Of a stretch of 39,660 bases of DNA, positions 10,600-18,418 are shown piece by piece. The notes beneath the pieces were generated by a model that was not told the DNA's origin, ran no database searches, and saw only the letters and a list, made by a program, of their open reading frames with translations. Position numbers and translations under genes: made by a program. Source of the stretch: an uncultured bacterium (GTDB lineage Bacteria > UBP6 > UBA1177 > JAKLFG01); contig CALMRE010000105.1 in the NCBI GenBank assembly GCA_937871295.1, forward strand, positions 1 through 39,660. Direction: 5' to 3'. Every line of letters begins with the position of its first letter. The first letter of the stretch is position 1.

Positions 10600-10762
10600 A
10601 CGCAACCAAAGATGTCATAGAAAATCGGCGACGGATTATGGCTGTTTCTTGAGATCGAGTCCGCCGGGGTGCCAGTAACTGGCGTACTGGCCGTAGCGGC
10701 AGAAACACTACTGCGACCGCTGCCCCGTCAGCGACCTCTGCCCCGTTTCAATGGTGTAGATA
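10600..10762. other. Intergenic spacer with a possible gene remnant
   Basis: 163 bp between convergent genes. In the plus frame 10703-10759 the short open stretch reads HYCDRCPVSDLCPVSMV then stop. Its C-x2-C-x5-C spacing resembles the end of an iron-sulphur motif, but in-frame stops lie just upstream. On the minus strand 10636-10710 also reads as protein-like (RYGQYASYWHPGGLDLKK, then a stop at 10636). Both cannot be real. The spacer also holds a short palindrome GCCAGTAACTGGC (10671-10683). No terminator with a T-run was seen. A degraded gene end is possible but unproven. Confidence 0.25.
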
Positions 10763-12070
10763 TTATTTCGATCCCAGAAGGGTGGCGAGATAATCCCACC
10801 CCTGATCGGTGTTGCCGCCCAGACCGGGGGCGCCGTTGTGAAAGGCCATCTCGCCGTCGGCGAAGATACTGCTCATATAGATGCCCGAAACGGCGTAGCC
10901 CACCTCCCACTCGTCGCTCGAATGGTCGGTCATGAATATCGCCTCGACGATGTCGCCCGTCGCAACCTCGACCGGCGTATCGAGTGTGAAAAAAACCGGT
11001 CGTATCTCGGAATGGATGCCGTAATAGAAGGGTAGGTCATCAAAAGAAAGAGTCTTTTCGGCGAGCAGTTCCCACGCCTCGTCGCCCGACCGCGCCCGGT
11101 AGATCGACAGCGTGATGTTGCCCGATCCTTCGGCCCACAGTGCCCCCTTCACCGCCTGTATCGTCAGGGGGAAGGGCATGAAAAACCGCTCTCCCTCGCC
11201 GCCGTCGTTGTGCAGCCCGCGCATGAGCGGCGGATCGGAAAGGAAGTACCCGGGGTCGGGTCCAAAGGCGTCGAGACAAAGGCCGTCAAGACATTCGCTC
11301 CCAACGGGACAACTGCAACCCGCATCGGGGGTCTTGAAGCAGATCAACCGTCCGAGGTCGTCGAGCCAATCGTTGTTGGGCGCCGGCTCGAAACCCTCCT
11401 TGCAGACGCATTCGCCGCTTTCTTCGTTGGGCTCGGTTCCTTTTGCGCAATTCCAGAGGCAGTCGCCGGTTGCGAGATCGAGCTTATGGTAGGGGAGCGG
11501 GCAGTCCTCGGTGCTGGGTGGTTCGCAGACACGACGCCCGAACTGATCTTCACCGGTGATGATCATACCTTCCTGACACACGCATTGCACAAGGCAATTG
11601 CTGGGTTTGGTTCCTCGGGAGCAACTCCACGCCCCGCCAGCAATATACGGTTCCGATCCTTCCTCTGAATAGTATTCGCAGACGATTCGGAACTCGGTGT
11701 CGAATCCGGCCTCGCAGGCCCCCGGGGCGCAGACGCAGGTCCGCATCGAATGGTCCGGGACGGTGTTCTCGGGGCAGTCGTAGTAACATTCTCCATCTTC
11801 GTTGACCGCCAGATAGAGTCCGACACACTCCTCGACGGGTATCTCTTTGGCCGAGAAGTCGACCGGTTCGTCGACATCGGGCCACTCGCCGGTATCTTCG
11901 GTCGGGGAACCATTCGCATCGTCTTTTTCTCCGATGTCGTCCGTCGCCGGATCTGTATAGGATGTCGGCCCGGTACCGGCGGCGGGAGGGTTGTGACTTA
12001 CCGCCCCTTGGCATGAGGCGACAAGTAACAAAGACCCGACTAGGAGAAGCAAAAGAACCGTTGGTCGCAT
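10763..12070 (-). CDS. Cysteine-rich lipoprotein, unknown function
   Basis: Exported lipoprotein of 435 residues. The signal peptide MRPTVLLLLLVGSLLLVASC ends in a lipobox with the lipidated Cys at 20. The start at 12070 is used because CGGAGGTTCGCT precedes it; an upstream in-frame ATG would include promoter sequence. Residues 21-80 are an acidic, low-complexity linker. Residues about 85-285 hold some 20 cysteines in repeated modules (NEDGECYYDCPENTVPDHS, then CVCAPGACEAGF and CVCQEGMII) of EGF- or TIL-like spacing. Residues 290-435 look like a beta-sandwich. Such proteins are abundant in Myxococcota- and Bradymonadota-like genomes and are probably surface-exposed. It is a single-gene unit. 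Confidence 0.88.
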   Translation of the reverse strand: MRPTVLLLLLVGSLLLVASCQGAVSHNPPAAGTGPTSYTDPATDDIGEKDDANGSPTEDTGEWPDVDEPVDFSAKEIPVEECVGLYLAVNEDGECYYDCPENTVPDHSMRTCVCAPGACEAGFDTEFRIVCEYYSEEGSEPYIAGGAWSCSRGTKPSNCLVQCVCQEGMIITGEDQFGRRVCEPPSTEDCPLPYHKLDLATGDCLWNCAKGTEPNEESGECVCKEGFEPAPNNDWLDDLGRLICFKTPDAGCSCPVGSECLDGLCLDAFGPDPGYFLSDPPLMRGLHNDGGEGERFFMPFPLTIQAVKGALWAEGSGNITLSIYRARSGDEAWELLAEKTLSFDDLPFYYGIHSEIRPVFFTLDTPVEVATGDIVEAIFMTDHSSDEWEVGYAVSGIYMSSIFADGEMAFHNGAPGLGGNTDQGWDYLATLLGSK

Positions 12071-12108
12071 AGCGAACCTCCGAGGTGTCTTATTTCTGCC
12101 TGCAAAGA

Positions 12109-12136
12109 AAGATAGCATGAGAGAAGAAAAAGTCAA
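12109..12136 (-). promoter_or_regulatory. Sigma-70 promoter of the Cys-rich lipoprotein gene
   Basis: On the minus strand, TTGACT (12131-12136), a 16-bp spacer and TATCTT (12109-12114). It begins 5 bp after the T-run of the fabD terminator, so the two units are insulated. Confidence 0.65.
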
Positions 12137-12140
12137 CCGG

Positions 12141-12170
12141 AAAAAAAAGGGCGCCCCGCAGGACGCCCTG
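12141..12170 (-). terminator. Rho-independent terminator of fabD
   Basis: Reading the minus strand, GGGCGTCC, loop TGCG, GGGCGCCC (one mismatch in an 8-bp stem), followed by eight T residues (12141-12148). It lies 23 bp after the fabD stop. Confidence 0.85.
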
Positions 12171-12192
12171 AAAGATCGGAAATAAATCGGTA

Positions 12193-13110
12193 TTACGCGC
12201 CGAAGTTCTGGATGTCGGTCCAGTTGGCGACGTTGCGGGTCTTTATCTCGGGGACGATCTGGCTGGAGAGCTTGGTCAGGACATTGCCCGGGCCGACCTC
12301 GATGAGTTCGGTGACGCCGCTGCGGTGGGCGAAGAGTATCGAATCCTCCCAGTTGACCGTCGAGCAGATCTGCGAGGTGAGGAGCGGCCGGATCTCTTCG
12401 AGCGACGCGAAGGGGCGCGCGGTGACATTAGATATGACCTCGGTCCGGAAACCGGCGAGGTTCATTCCCCAGAGCACCTCTTTCATCCGCACCTCGGCCG
12501 GCTTCATCAGTTCGCTATGGAACGGGGCGCTGACCTTGAGCTTCATCGCCTTCTTATTCTCGGTCTTGAGTTTGTTGACGACCCAGTCGACACCCTCGGC
12601 GATGCCCGATATGACGATCTGTTTGGGCGAGTTGAAGTTCGCGGGGCTGACGATGTGGCCCGATTCGTCGCATATCTTGTAGACGATATCGCGCGGCACA
12701 TCAATGACCGCCGCCATTGAGCCCTTGCCCACCTCGACCGCATCCTGCATGAACGAACCGCGCTGATGGACCGCGCGGATGGCTTCGGCGAAGTCGACCG
12801 CACCCGATGCCACCAGCGCGGTGTATTCGCCCAGCGAGTGCCCTGCCATGTACTTCACGCCGTCGATCTGGTGCCGTTTAGAGAGCTCCTTCCACAGGGC
12901 GTAGGAAACGGTGAGTATCGCCGGTTGGGTGTATTTGGTGAGCATCAGGTCCTCGGCGGGACCTTCGAAACATATCTTGGTGATGGAGAAGCCGAGCGCC
13001 GCATCGGCCGCTGCGAATATCGCGCGGGCGTCAGCGCTGTTCTCGTAGAGGTCCTTACCCATGCCGACTACCTGAGAGCCTTGGCCCGGGAACACGACCA
13101 TCTTACTCAT
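12193..13110 (-). CDS. fabD: Malonyl-CoA-ACP transacylase FabD
   Basis: Transfers malonyl from CoA to acyl carrier protein, supplying the extender unit of type II fatty acid synthesis. Length is 305 residues from the ATG at 13110, which follows CAGGAGGAAGACA; the in-frame ATG nine codons upstream lacks this site. Motifs are VVFPGQGSQ (5-13), the nucleophile elbow AGHSLGEYTAL with Ser92, and SAPFHSELM with the catalytic His near 200. A strong promoter and operator precede it and a terminator follows, so it is a monocistronic unit separate from fabG-acpP-fabF-fabH but sharing the same operator. Confidence 0.97.
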   Translation of the reverse strand: MSKMVVFPGQGSQVVGMGKDLYENSADARAIFAAADAALGFSITKICFEGPAEDLMLTKYTQPAILTVSYALWKELSKRHQIDGVKYMAGHSLGEYTALVASGAVDFAEAIRAVHQRGSFMQDAVEVGKGSMAAVIDVPRDIVYKICDESGHIVSPANFNSPKQIVISGIAEGVDWVVNKLKTENKKAMKLKVSAPFHSELMKPAEVRMKEVLWGMNLAGFRTEVISNVTARPFASLEEIRPLLTSQICSTVNWEDSILFAHRSGVTELIEVGPGNVLTKLSSQIVPEIKTRNVANWTDIQNFGA

Positions 13111-13149
13111 TGTCTTCCTCCTGATACCGTTTTTCAAAGATACTGAACG

Positions 13150-13171
13150 CTAGACTGACACGCCAGTCTAG
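13150..13171. promoter_or_regulatory. Fatty-acid-regulon operator, copy 1 (fabD)
   Basis: A 22-bp inverted repeat with perfect 8-bp arms CTAGACTG and CAGTCTAG around ACACGC. It starts 5 bp downstream of the fabD -10 box and so covers the transcription start. Its core ACTGACAYGYCAGT is shared with the site before fabG (16598-16611), which argues for one repressor controlling both units. Confidence 0.75.
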
Positions 13172-13176
13172 TTGCG

Positions 13177-13205
13177 ATGATACGAAAAACAGTTCACGAT
13201 GTCAA
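13177..13205 (-). promoter_or_regulatory. Sigma-70 promoter of fabD
   Basis: On the minus strand, TTGACA (13200-13205), a 17-bp spacer and TATCAT (13177-13182). It is one of the strongest promoters in the window by match to consensus. Confidence 0.8.
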
Positions 13206-13270
13206 TATATTCAGTGAAAATTATATTCAAAAGAATTCAGCGAGTTATATGTGATTTTGAACTCGTCGGT

Positions 13271-14254
13271 CTAGTAGCGGAAGGCGACCGAGCCGTAGGT
13301 GAGGCCCGACCCGAGGGCGGTCAGCACGATATTCTGTTCCCGTTTGAGGAGCCCCTGCTGTTCCATCTCCGAAAGCGCTATCGGTATACTTGCGGCCGAG
13401 GTGTTGCCGACATGGGCGATGTTCTGGAACACCTTCTCCATGGGGAAATTGAGTCGTTTGCCGACCGTTTCGATAATGCGGGTGTTTGCCTGATGAGGGA
13501 TGACCCAGCTCACTTGATCAAGGGGGAGTCCCGCGCGCCGCATTGCCTCAAGCGCCGCCTCGGACATATCCTTGACCGCCTGCTTGTAGACCTCCTGTCC
13601 TTCCATCCGGGTGTAGTGGAGCCGCTGTTCGACCGTCTCGTGGGTCGCCGGAAGGCGCGAACCACCGGCGGGGAATTCAATGAGATGGGTGTAGTTGCCG
13701 TCGGTGGCGAGATGGCTGGCAAGAATGCCCGGTTTGTCGGATGCTTGAAGGATCGCCGCCCCGGCGCCGTCGCCGAAGATCACGCAGGTGTTGCGGTCCT
13801 GCATGTCGGTGAATTTCGAGAGGTTCTCCGCGCCGATGAGCAGAATGGTCCGGTACATGCCGCTCTTGATGAAGGAGTCGGCAATGGTGAGCCCGAAGAC
13901 GAACCCGGCGCAGGCGGCGCCGATATCGAACGACGGGACCGGACGGGCGATGCCGAGCGCCCGTTGGACGAGCGCCGCAGTCGAAGGGTAATGCATATCG
14001 GCGGTGACGGTGGCCACGATGATCAGATCGATATCGTTTTTGTCAATGCCGCTTTTTTCGATGGCCCGTTTGGCCGCCTCGGCCGCCATGGTCGACGCGG
14101 TCTCCCCCTCTCCGGTGAAGTGCCGCTCCTGAATGCCGGTGCGTGACCGGATCCATTCGTCGGAGGTCTCCACCAACTTCTCGAAATCGGCGTTGGTCAT
14201 CACCTTCGCCGGAAGATAGTGTCCGAATCCGAGGATGCGCGCGAAAGAGGCCAT
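13271..14254 (-). CDS. fabH: Beta-ketoacyl-ACP synthase III FabH
   Basis: Condenses acetyl-CoA (or another primer) with malonyl-ACP to start fatty acid chains. Length is 327 residues from the ATG at 14254, with GGAG eight bases upstream; in-frame codons further upstream lie within fabF. The triad is visible: Cys115 in IGAACAGFVFGL, His in VIPHQANTRI and Asn in HVGNTSAASIP. It is the last gene of the fabG-acpP-fabF-fabH unit, 16 bp after fabF. fabD and plsX, common neighbours, are respectively in a separate unit and not seen. Confidence 0.97.
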   Translation of the reverse strand: MASFARILGFGHYLPAKVMTNADFEKLVETSDEWIRSRTGIQERHFTGEGETASTMAAEAAKRAIEKSGIDKNDIDLIIVATVTADMHYPSTAALVQRALGIARPVPSFDIGAACAGFVFGLTIADSFIKSGMYRTILLIGAENLSKFTDMQDRNTCVIFGDGAGAAILQASDKPGILASHLATDGNYTHLIEFPAGGSRLPATHETVEQRLHYTRMEGQEVYKQAVKDMSEAALEAMRRAGLPLDQVSWVIPHQANTRIIETVGKRLNFPMEKVFQNIAHVGNTSAASIPIALSEMEQQGLLKREQNIVLTALGSGLTYGSVAFRY

Positions 14255-14270
14255 GATGATGTGTTCTCCG

Positions 14271-15506
14271 TTAGTATTTGCCGAGCACCAGAACGCCGTT
14301 GACGCCGCCGAAACCGAAGGAGTTGGACATCGCGTAGGTGATGTCGAGCGACTGCGCCTTGTTGGGGACATAGTCGAGATCGCATTCCGGATCGGGCGTC
14401 TCGTAGTTCATCGTGCCGTGGACCTTCTTGTTATAAATGGAAAGGGCGGTGACCGCCGCTTCCAGAGAGCCGGCGCCGCCGAGCAGATGGCCGGTCATCG
14501 ATTTGGTGGAACTGATCTTAAGGTTCTTGGCGTGGTCGCCGTAGAGCCGCTTCAGCGCCGCGGTCTCCAGTTTGTCGTTGAACGGGGTCGAGGTGCCGTG
14601 GGCGTTGATGTACTGCACCTGCTCCGGCTTGATGCCGGCCGAGGCGAGCGCGTACTTCATCGCGCGGTAGCCCCCTTCGCCGCCGGGAGCGGGCTGGGTG
14701 ATGTGGAACGCGTCGGAACTGGAGCCCCAGCCGACGACCTCGGCGTAGATCTTCGCGCCGCGCGCTTTGGCGTGTTCGAGTTCTTCGAGGACGAGCGTCG
14801 CGCCCCCCTCGGCGGGGACGAACCCTTCGCGGCCGGCGTCGAACGGACGCGAGGCCTTGGTCGGCTCTTCGTTGCGGCTGGAAAGCGCCTTCATCGAGCA
14901 GAACCCGCCGACCGACATCGGGCTGATGGCCGCCTCGACGCCGCCCGACAGCATGATGTCGGCGATGCCCTCCTTGATGAGCCGGTAGCCCTCGATGACG
15001 CCGAAGGTGCCGGTGGCGCACGCGGCGACCGGACAGGCCTGCGGCCCCTTGAGGCCGAAGTTTATCGAAACATAGCCGGGGCCGAGGTTCGCGATCATCT
15101 GCGGGATGATGAAGGGCGATATGCGGCGCGGGCCGTTCTGCATGTATTTGGCGTGTTCCGCCTCGAAGGAGACGATGCCGCCGAAGCCGATGCCGATGGA
15201 GGCGCCGGTGCGTTCGTGGTCCTCTTTCCCGAAGTCGATGCCGCTGTCGCGGACCGCTTCGATGGCCGTGGCGAGACAGAAGTGCTGGAACCGGTCCATC
15301 CGCTTCGCCTCTTTTTCGTCGATACCGTGCTCGGCGGGCTTGAAATCCTTCACTTCACCCGCGATACGGGTGGAGAAATTGGTCGCATCGAACTGGGTGA
15401 TCGGCGCGATGCCGCTCTTCCCTTCGATGAGCCCGTTCCAGGTCGCTGCGGCGTTGTTACCGAGCGGACTGACGATACCGATGCCGGTGATGACCACTCT
15501 ACGCAT
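14271..15506 (-). CDS. fabF: Beta-ketoacyl-ACP synthase II FabF
   Basis: Elongating condensing enzyme of fatty acid synthesis, 411 residues, full length. It begins MRRVVITGIGIVSPLGNN. The nucleophile Cys163 lies in PVAACATGTFGV, the first catalytic His in INAHGTSTPFND and the second in MTGHLLGGAGSLEA. The start at 15506 follows the acpP stop by 27 bp with GGGAGGTCCCGG as ribosome binding site. acpP directly upstream is the usual gene order. FabF rather than FabB is favoured by the acpP-fabF context and length. Confidence 0.97.
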   Translation of the reverse strand: MRRVVITGIGIVSPLGNNAAATWNGLIEGKSGIAPITQFDATNFSTRIAGEVKDFKPAEHGIDEKEAKRMDRFQHFCLATAIEAVRDSGIDFGKEDHERTGASIGIGFGGIVSFEAEHAKYMQNGPRRISPFIIPQMIANLGPGYVSINFGLKGPQACPVAACATGTFGVIEGYRLIKEGIADIMLSGGVEAAISPMSVGGFCSMKALSSRNEEPTKASRPFDAGREGFVPAEGGATLVLEELEHAKARGAKIYAEVVGWGSSSDAFHITQPAPGGEGGYRAMKYALASAGIKPEQVQYINAHGTSTPFNDKLETAALKRLYGDHAKNLKISSTKSMTGHLLGGAGSLEAAVTALSIYNKKVHGTMNYETPDPECDLDYVPNKAQSLDITYAMSNSFGFGGVNGVLVLGKY

Positions 15507-15533
15507 CCGGGACCTCCCTCGTGACTGTGCGGT

Positions 15534-15779
15534 TTAGGCGTTGATCTTGCCGCTGATGTATTCCACGGCGGCGCCGACGGTCTTGATCTTCTCGACATCC
15601 TCATCCGGGATCTCGATGTTGAAGGCGCCTTCAAGTTTCATGACGAAATCGACGACATCCAGCGAATCGGCGTTGAGGTCCTCGATGAACGAGGTGGTCT
15701 CGGTGATCTTGCCGGCATCGGCCGAAAGTTTGTCGGCCGCGAGGGCGATGACCTTGCTCTTGATCTCAGTCTTTTCCAT
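15534..15779 (-). CDS. acpP: Acyl carrier protein
   Basis: Carries growing acyl chains on 4'-phosphopantetheine attached to Ser39 in the motif LNADSLDVVDFV. It has 81 residues and is acidic with the usual four-helix pattern. The start at 15779 is preceded by AAAGGAGAAGCATC; the in-frame ATG 16 codons upstream would add a Cys-rich leader not seen in the family and would overlap fabG. It sits between fabG and fabF, the classic fab cluster position. Confidence 0.97.
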   Translation of the reverse strand: MEKTEIKSKVIALAADKLSADAGKITETTSFIEDLNADSLDVVDFVMKLEGAFNIEIPDEDVEKIKTVGAAVEYISGKINA

Positions 15780-15807
15780 GATGCTTCTCCTTTCTAGGTT
15801 GGGTTGT

Positions 15808-16569
15808 CTACATATACATGCCGCCATTGACCTTCAGCACTTCGCCGGTGATGTACCGGGCCATATCGGACGAGAGGAACAGCGCCGCGTTGGCGATATC
15901 CTCCGGTTTGCCGGTTTCTTTGAGAGGGATGATGTCCATGAGTCCTTTACGCGCCTCGTCGGTCATCGCGTGGGTCATCGCCGTCTCGATGAAGCCGGGG
16001 GCGATGGCGTTGACGCGGACCTTTTTCGATGCCAGTTCGCGGGCGAGCGACTTGGTCATCCCGATGAGCCCCGCCTTCGACGCGGCGTAGTTGGCCTGCC
16101 CGATGTTCCCCATCTGGCCGATGACCGAGGCGATATTGACGATGCAACCGGCATTCTTCATGAGCGGCCGCATGAGCGCCTGCGTCACCCAGAAACTGCC
16201 GGAGAGATTGATATTGATGACCCGTTCCCACTCTTCGGGTTTCATCCGCATCGCGAGGTTGTCGGCGGTGATGCCGGCGTTGTTGATGAGGATGTTGGGG
16301 GTCACCTCGACGAGCAGTTTCTTGATCTCGGCGTCGACCATCTCGCGGTCGCCGATGTCGAAGCCGCAGAGGTAGGCTTTGCGCCCCATGTCGCGGATCT
16401 TCGCGGCGAGCGTCTCGGCCTCGGCGCGCAGATTCTTCTCCGGATCGCTCTTGTGGGCGTAGTAGTGGACGACGATATCGGCCCCTTCGCGAGCGAAGGC
16501 GAGCGCTATCGACTCGCCGATCCCGCGTGACGCGCCGGTTATAAAGGCCGTTTTGCCCTGTAATAACAT
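15808..16569 (-). CDS. fabG: 3-oxoacyl-ACP reductase FabG
   Basis: NADPH-dependent short-chain dehydrogenase that reduces 3-oxoacyl-ACP in each elongation cycle. It has 253 residues. The cofactor loop is TGASRGIG (11-18), NNAG lies at 96-99, and the catalytic residues are Ser148, Tyr161 and Lys165 (YAASK). FIETAMTHAM near 200 is the substrate lid. It is the first gene of the fabG-acpP-fabF-fabH unit, with TGAGGAGAGTAACGTT upstream. An insertion around residues 38-62 (HKSDPEKNLRAEAETL) is slightly longer than in E. coli FabG. Its adjacent acpP makes the FabG role, rather than a generic dehydrogenase, very likely. Confidence 0.95.
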   Translation of the reverse strand: MLLQGKTAFITGASRGIGESIALAFAREGADIVVHYYAHKSDPEKNLRAEAETLAAKIRDMGRKAYLCGFDIGDREMVDAEIKKLLVEVTPNILINNAGITADNLAMRMKPEEWERVININLSGSFWVTQALMRPLMKNAGCIVNIASVIGQMGNIGQANYAASKAGLIGMTKSLARELASKKVRVNAIAPGFIETAMTHAMTDEARKGLMDIIPLKETGKPEDIANAALFLSSDMARYITGEVLKVNGGMYM

Positions 16570-16597
16570 AACGTTACTCTCCTCAATGGGTTAGAGA

Positions 16598-16611
16598 ACT
16601 GACATGTCAGT
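16598..16611. promoter_or_regulatory. Fatty-acid-regulon operator, copy 2 (fabG)
   Basis: Perfect 14-bp palindrome ACTGACATGTCAGT beginning 3 bp downstream of the fabG -10 box. It matches the core of the palindrome at the fabD promoter and sits at the same place relative to the promoter. Confidence 0.75.
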
Positions 16612-16614
16612 CCA

Positions 16615-16643
16615 TCTTTAGTATATAACTATCGGGATGTCAA
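16615..16643 (-). promoter_or_regulatory. Sigma-70 promoter of fabG-acpP-fabF-fabH
   Basis: On the minus strand, TTGACA (16638-16643), a 17-bp spacer and TAAAGA (16615-16620). The -35 is consensus and the -10 is weak, which suits a regulated promoter. A TATACT within the spacer is only 12 bp from the -35 and is unlikely to be used with it. Confidence 0.65.
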
Positions 16644-16662
16644 CAAAATTTCCAAGATTTTG

Positions 16663-17583
16663 TTAGAACCAAAAACCGGCTCCGATGAACGGACCGTCGA
16701 GATTCGCCGATTGAGCGCGGAATACACGGTAGCCGACATGGAGGTCGACCATTTTTATATGGAAACGGGCAGCAAAAGAAGTATCGATGAAAACGATATG
16801 GGGGTATATCTCGACACCGAAACTAAGTGATAGGGAGAGGGGCCGAGCCGGGAAAATATATGCTTTGACCCCTACTGCGCCGCCGTCGCGTGCCAAGATA
16901 CCGCGCATGAAGGCATATTGCCCGTACAACGAAAAAGAGCCGTGCGTACCGTAGAAAAGAGCGACATTGAGGCCAATCTGGGCGTGTGTCAGAAGCGAGT
17001 CGCCGTCGAAGATGAGGGCTGCGCGGAATTCGGGACCGACGAACTTGTAAAAAGCACCCGAAAGCGAGACATTCAGCGCGTGTCCCACATCGAACAGATA
17101 TCCGTAATCGGTCGTGAGATCGAAAAAGTAAGACTTGTCCTGCTGTTCTTGTCGCTTTTTGCGAGCCTGCTCCTGTGCCGGGGTCCGTTTAGGCGGCCTC
17201 TTTTCTCCCGTCTTTGGGTCCATGACCATAAAGCCGCAGGTGGTCCCTTCCTCATTGCAAATATCCGACGAGTGTATCTTGCGAATGAAATGCTTTCCGT
17301 CCCGGTAGCCTGACTCGAAAGGATAATTCGGGAAATAGATGTCGGTCGCCGTACCCGAGAAGATGTCATAGAATTCGAGGTTCAGGGTGCCCAGCCCGCT
17401 CAAAATGGCCCAAAAAAGGTCGCCACAATCCTCGCCGCAGTCGCCCGAACTATAATCGTTGTCGTCAGAACTGCTTTCTTCCACTTTTTCGACCTGGTCG
17501 GCGAACGAGTTCAAGTCAGCAAGGAGAGATTGAGACAGAAAGATAGCGATGAAAAAAAGAAATGCCGCGAGGCGTAGGTTCAT
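16663..17583 (-). CDS. Exported protein with beta-barrel-like C-terminus
   Basis: A 306-residue protein with an N-terminal signal peptide (MNLRLAAFLFFIAIFLSQSL, cleavage likely after LLA). Residues 25-60 are acidic and Ser-rich with paired cysteines (GDCGEDCGD). A charged region (KRTPAQEQARKKRQEQQDK, about 131-149) precedes a C-terminal half of alternating amphipathic strands (residues 155-306) that ends FIGAGFWF. The terminal Phe and strand pattern fit an outer-membrane barrel. Composition is visibly more AT-rich than the fab genes. It is the last gene of the ECF sigma operon, joined to the preceding gene by an ATGA overlap. No family is recognised. Confidence 0.75.
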   Translation of the reverse strand: MNLRLAAFLFFIAIFLSQSLLADLNSFADQVEKVEESSSDDNDYSSGDCGEDCGDLFWAILSGLGTLNLEFYDIFSGTATDIYFPNYPFESGYRDGKHFIRKIHSSDICNEEGTTCGFMVMDPKTGEKRPPKRTPAQEQARKKRQEQQDKSYFFDLTTDYGYLFDVGHALNVSLSGAFYKFVGPEFRAALIFDGDSLLTHAQIGLNVALFYGTHGSFSLYGQYAFMRGILARDGGAVGVKAYIFPARPLSLSLSFGVEIYPHIVFIDTSFAARFHIKMVDLHVGYRVFRAQSANLDGPFIGAGFWF

Positions 17584-18002
17584 ACTACATAAATTAAAAG
17601 AAGAACGCCTTTGGTCTTTTTCCCGTCGAGGTCGTAGCCGGCGACAAAGGAGCCGCCGATGACCGGCATGAACACGGCGTCCATCTCGCCCGGAATTTTT
17701 ACGCGGACGAGGAGGTAGTTGTCTTTCTTTCCCTCTATGGCGACCGTTATCTGCTTATTCATGAAGTCAGTCACCGTGCGCGACTCGGTCCCGGTGAGGT
17801 TGATCGCGATGCGCCCTTTCTGCACCGCGCAGGCGTAGCCGGCCTTCTTGGTGATGGTGTCCATCATCGCGTTCTCGGCGGCGCACGGCGTGCCGGAGAC
17901 CTCGTACTGGACAATGTTAAGTGAATACTGCGCCGACGCTGGCGTCTCTGCCCACAGCAGGCCGCAGAACACCAGCGAACAAAGGAACACGAGGATGCGC
18001 AT
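17580..18002 (-). CDS. Small exported protein of unknown function
   Basis: A 140-residue protein with a signal peptide (MRILVFLCSLVFCGLLWAET, cleavage near LLWA or ASA). The mature part has two cysteines (Cys40 and Cys58), which could form a disulphide, and an otherwise beta-rich sequence ending in a hydrophobic stretch KGVLLLIYVV. No family is recognised. It lies between the putative anti-sigma gene (one-base overlap at 18002) and the barrel-like protein gene (ATGA overlap). It is thus likely a periplasmic or envelope partner in the same stress response. Confidence 0.72.
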   Translation of the reverse strand: MRILVFLCSLVFCGLLWAETPASAQYSLNIVQYEVSGTPCAAENAMMDTITKKAGYACAVQKGRIAINLTGTESRTVTDFMNKQITVAIEGKKDNYLLVRVKIPGEMDAVFMPVIGGSFVAGYDLDGKKTKGVLLLIYVV

Positions 18003-18418
18003 CAGTTCTCTCCTTTTCTCACCCAGACCATCGGGACCGGCGCGTCGGTCTGGATATCGGCGCGGCCCGACTGGTACAGTATGGTCACTTCCTTCAGACT
18101 ATTGGTGTTGAGCAGCCGTTCGGCGTCGTCGAAGGTGAGACGCGGCAGAGGCGCCTCCGCGGGATGACTCGGCGGCCAGTAGAGCGGTAGGGCGGCCGCG
18201 GCGATAAGCAGCATCAGGGTCAGCCCGAAGGAGAGGCGCACCAGCAGACGTCCGCGTCGCTTCGGGGTCCGTTTTTTCAGCGTTCCGGTCATGATCGCCG
18301 CGATATCGACCTCGGGGGCGCGCGCCGCGTCGGTCTCGAATTTCCGCTTCAGCAGATCGGCAAACGGGGCGAATTCACGCTCCTGCGCCGCAATTTTTTC
18401 TTTCATCGGATCGTTCAT
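18002..18418 (-). CDS. Putative anti-sigma factor (single-pass membrane protein)
   Basis: A 138-residue protein with a cytoplasmic N-terminus of about 58 residues, a basic patch (KKRTPKRRGR, 48-57), one membrane segment near 60-80 and a periplasmic tail. It overlaps the ECF sigma gene by ATGA, the standard arrangement for sigma/anti-sigma pairs. The zinc-binding HxxxCxxC motif of ZAS-type anti-sigma factors is absent, so this would be a divergent type. The periplasmic part (FDDAERLLNTNSLKEVTILYQ) has no recognised domain. The function rests on context and topology. Confidence 0.65.
   Translation of the reverse strand: MNDPMKEKIAAQEREFAPFADLLKRKFETDAARAPEVDIAAIMTGTLKKRTPKRRGRLLVRLSFGLTLMLLIAAAALPLYWPPSHPAEAPLPRLTFDDAERLLNTNSLKEVTILYQSGRADIQTDAPVPMVWVRKGEN

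Noticed and set aside
10671-10683. Short palindrome GCCAGTAACTGGC as a terminator
   Set aside because: There is a one-base loop and no following T-run on either strand.
13241-13265. Terminator after fabH (CGAGTT...AACTCG)
   Set aside because: The stem is only 6 bp with a 13-bp loop and no T-run follows in the direction of fabH transcription.
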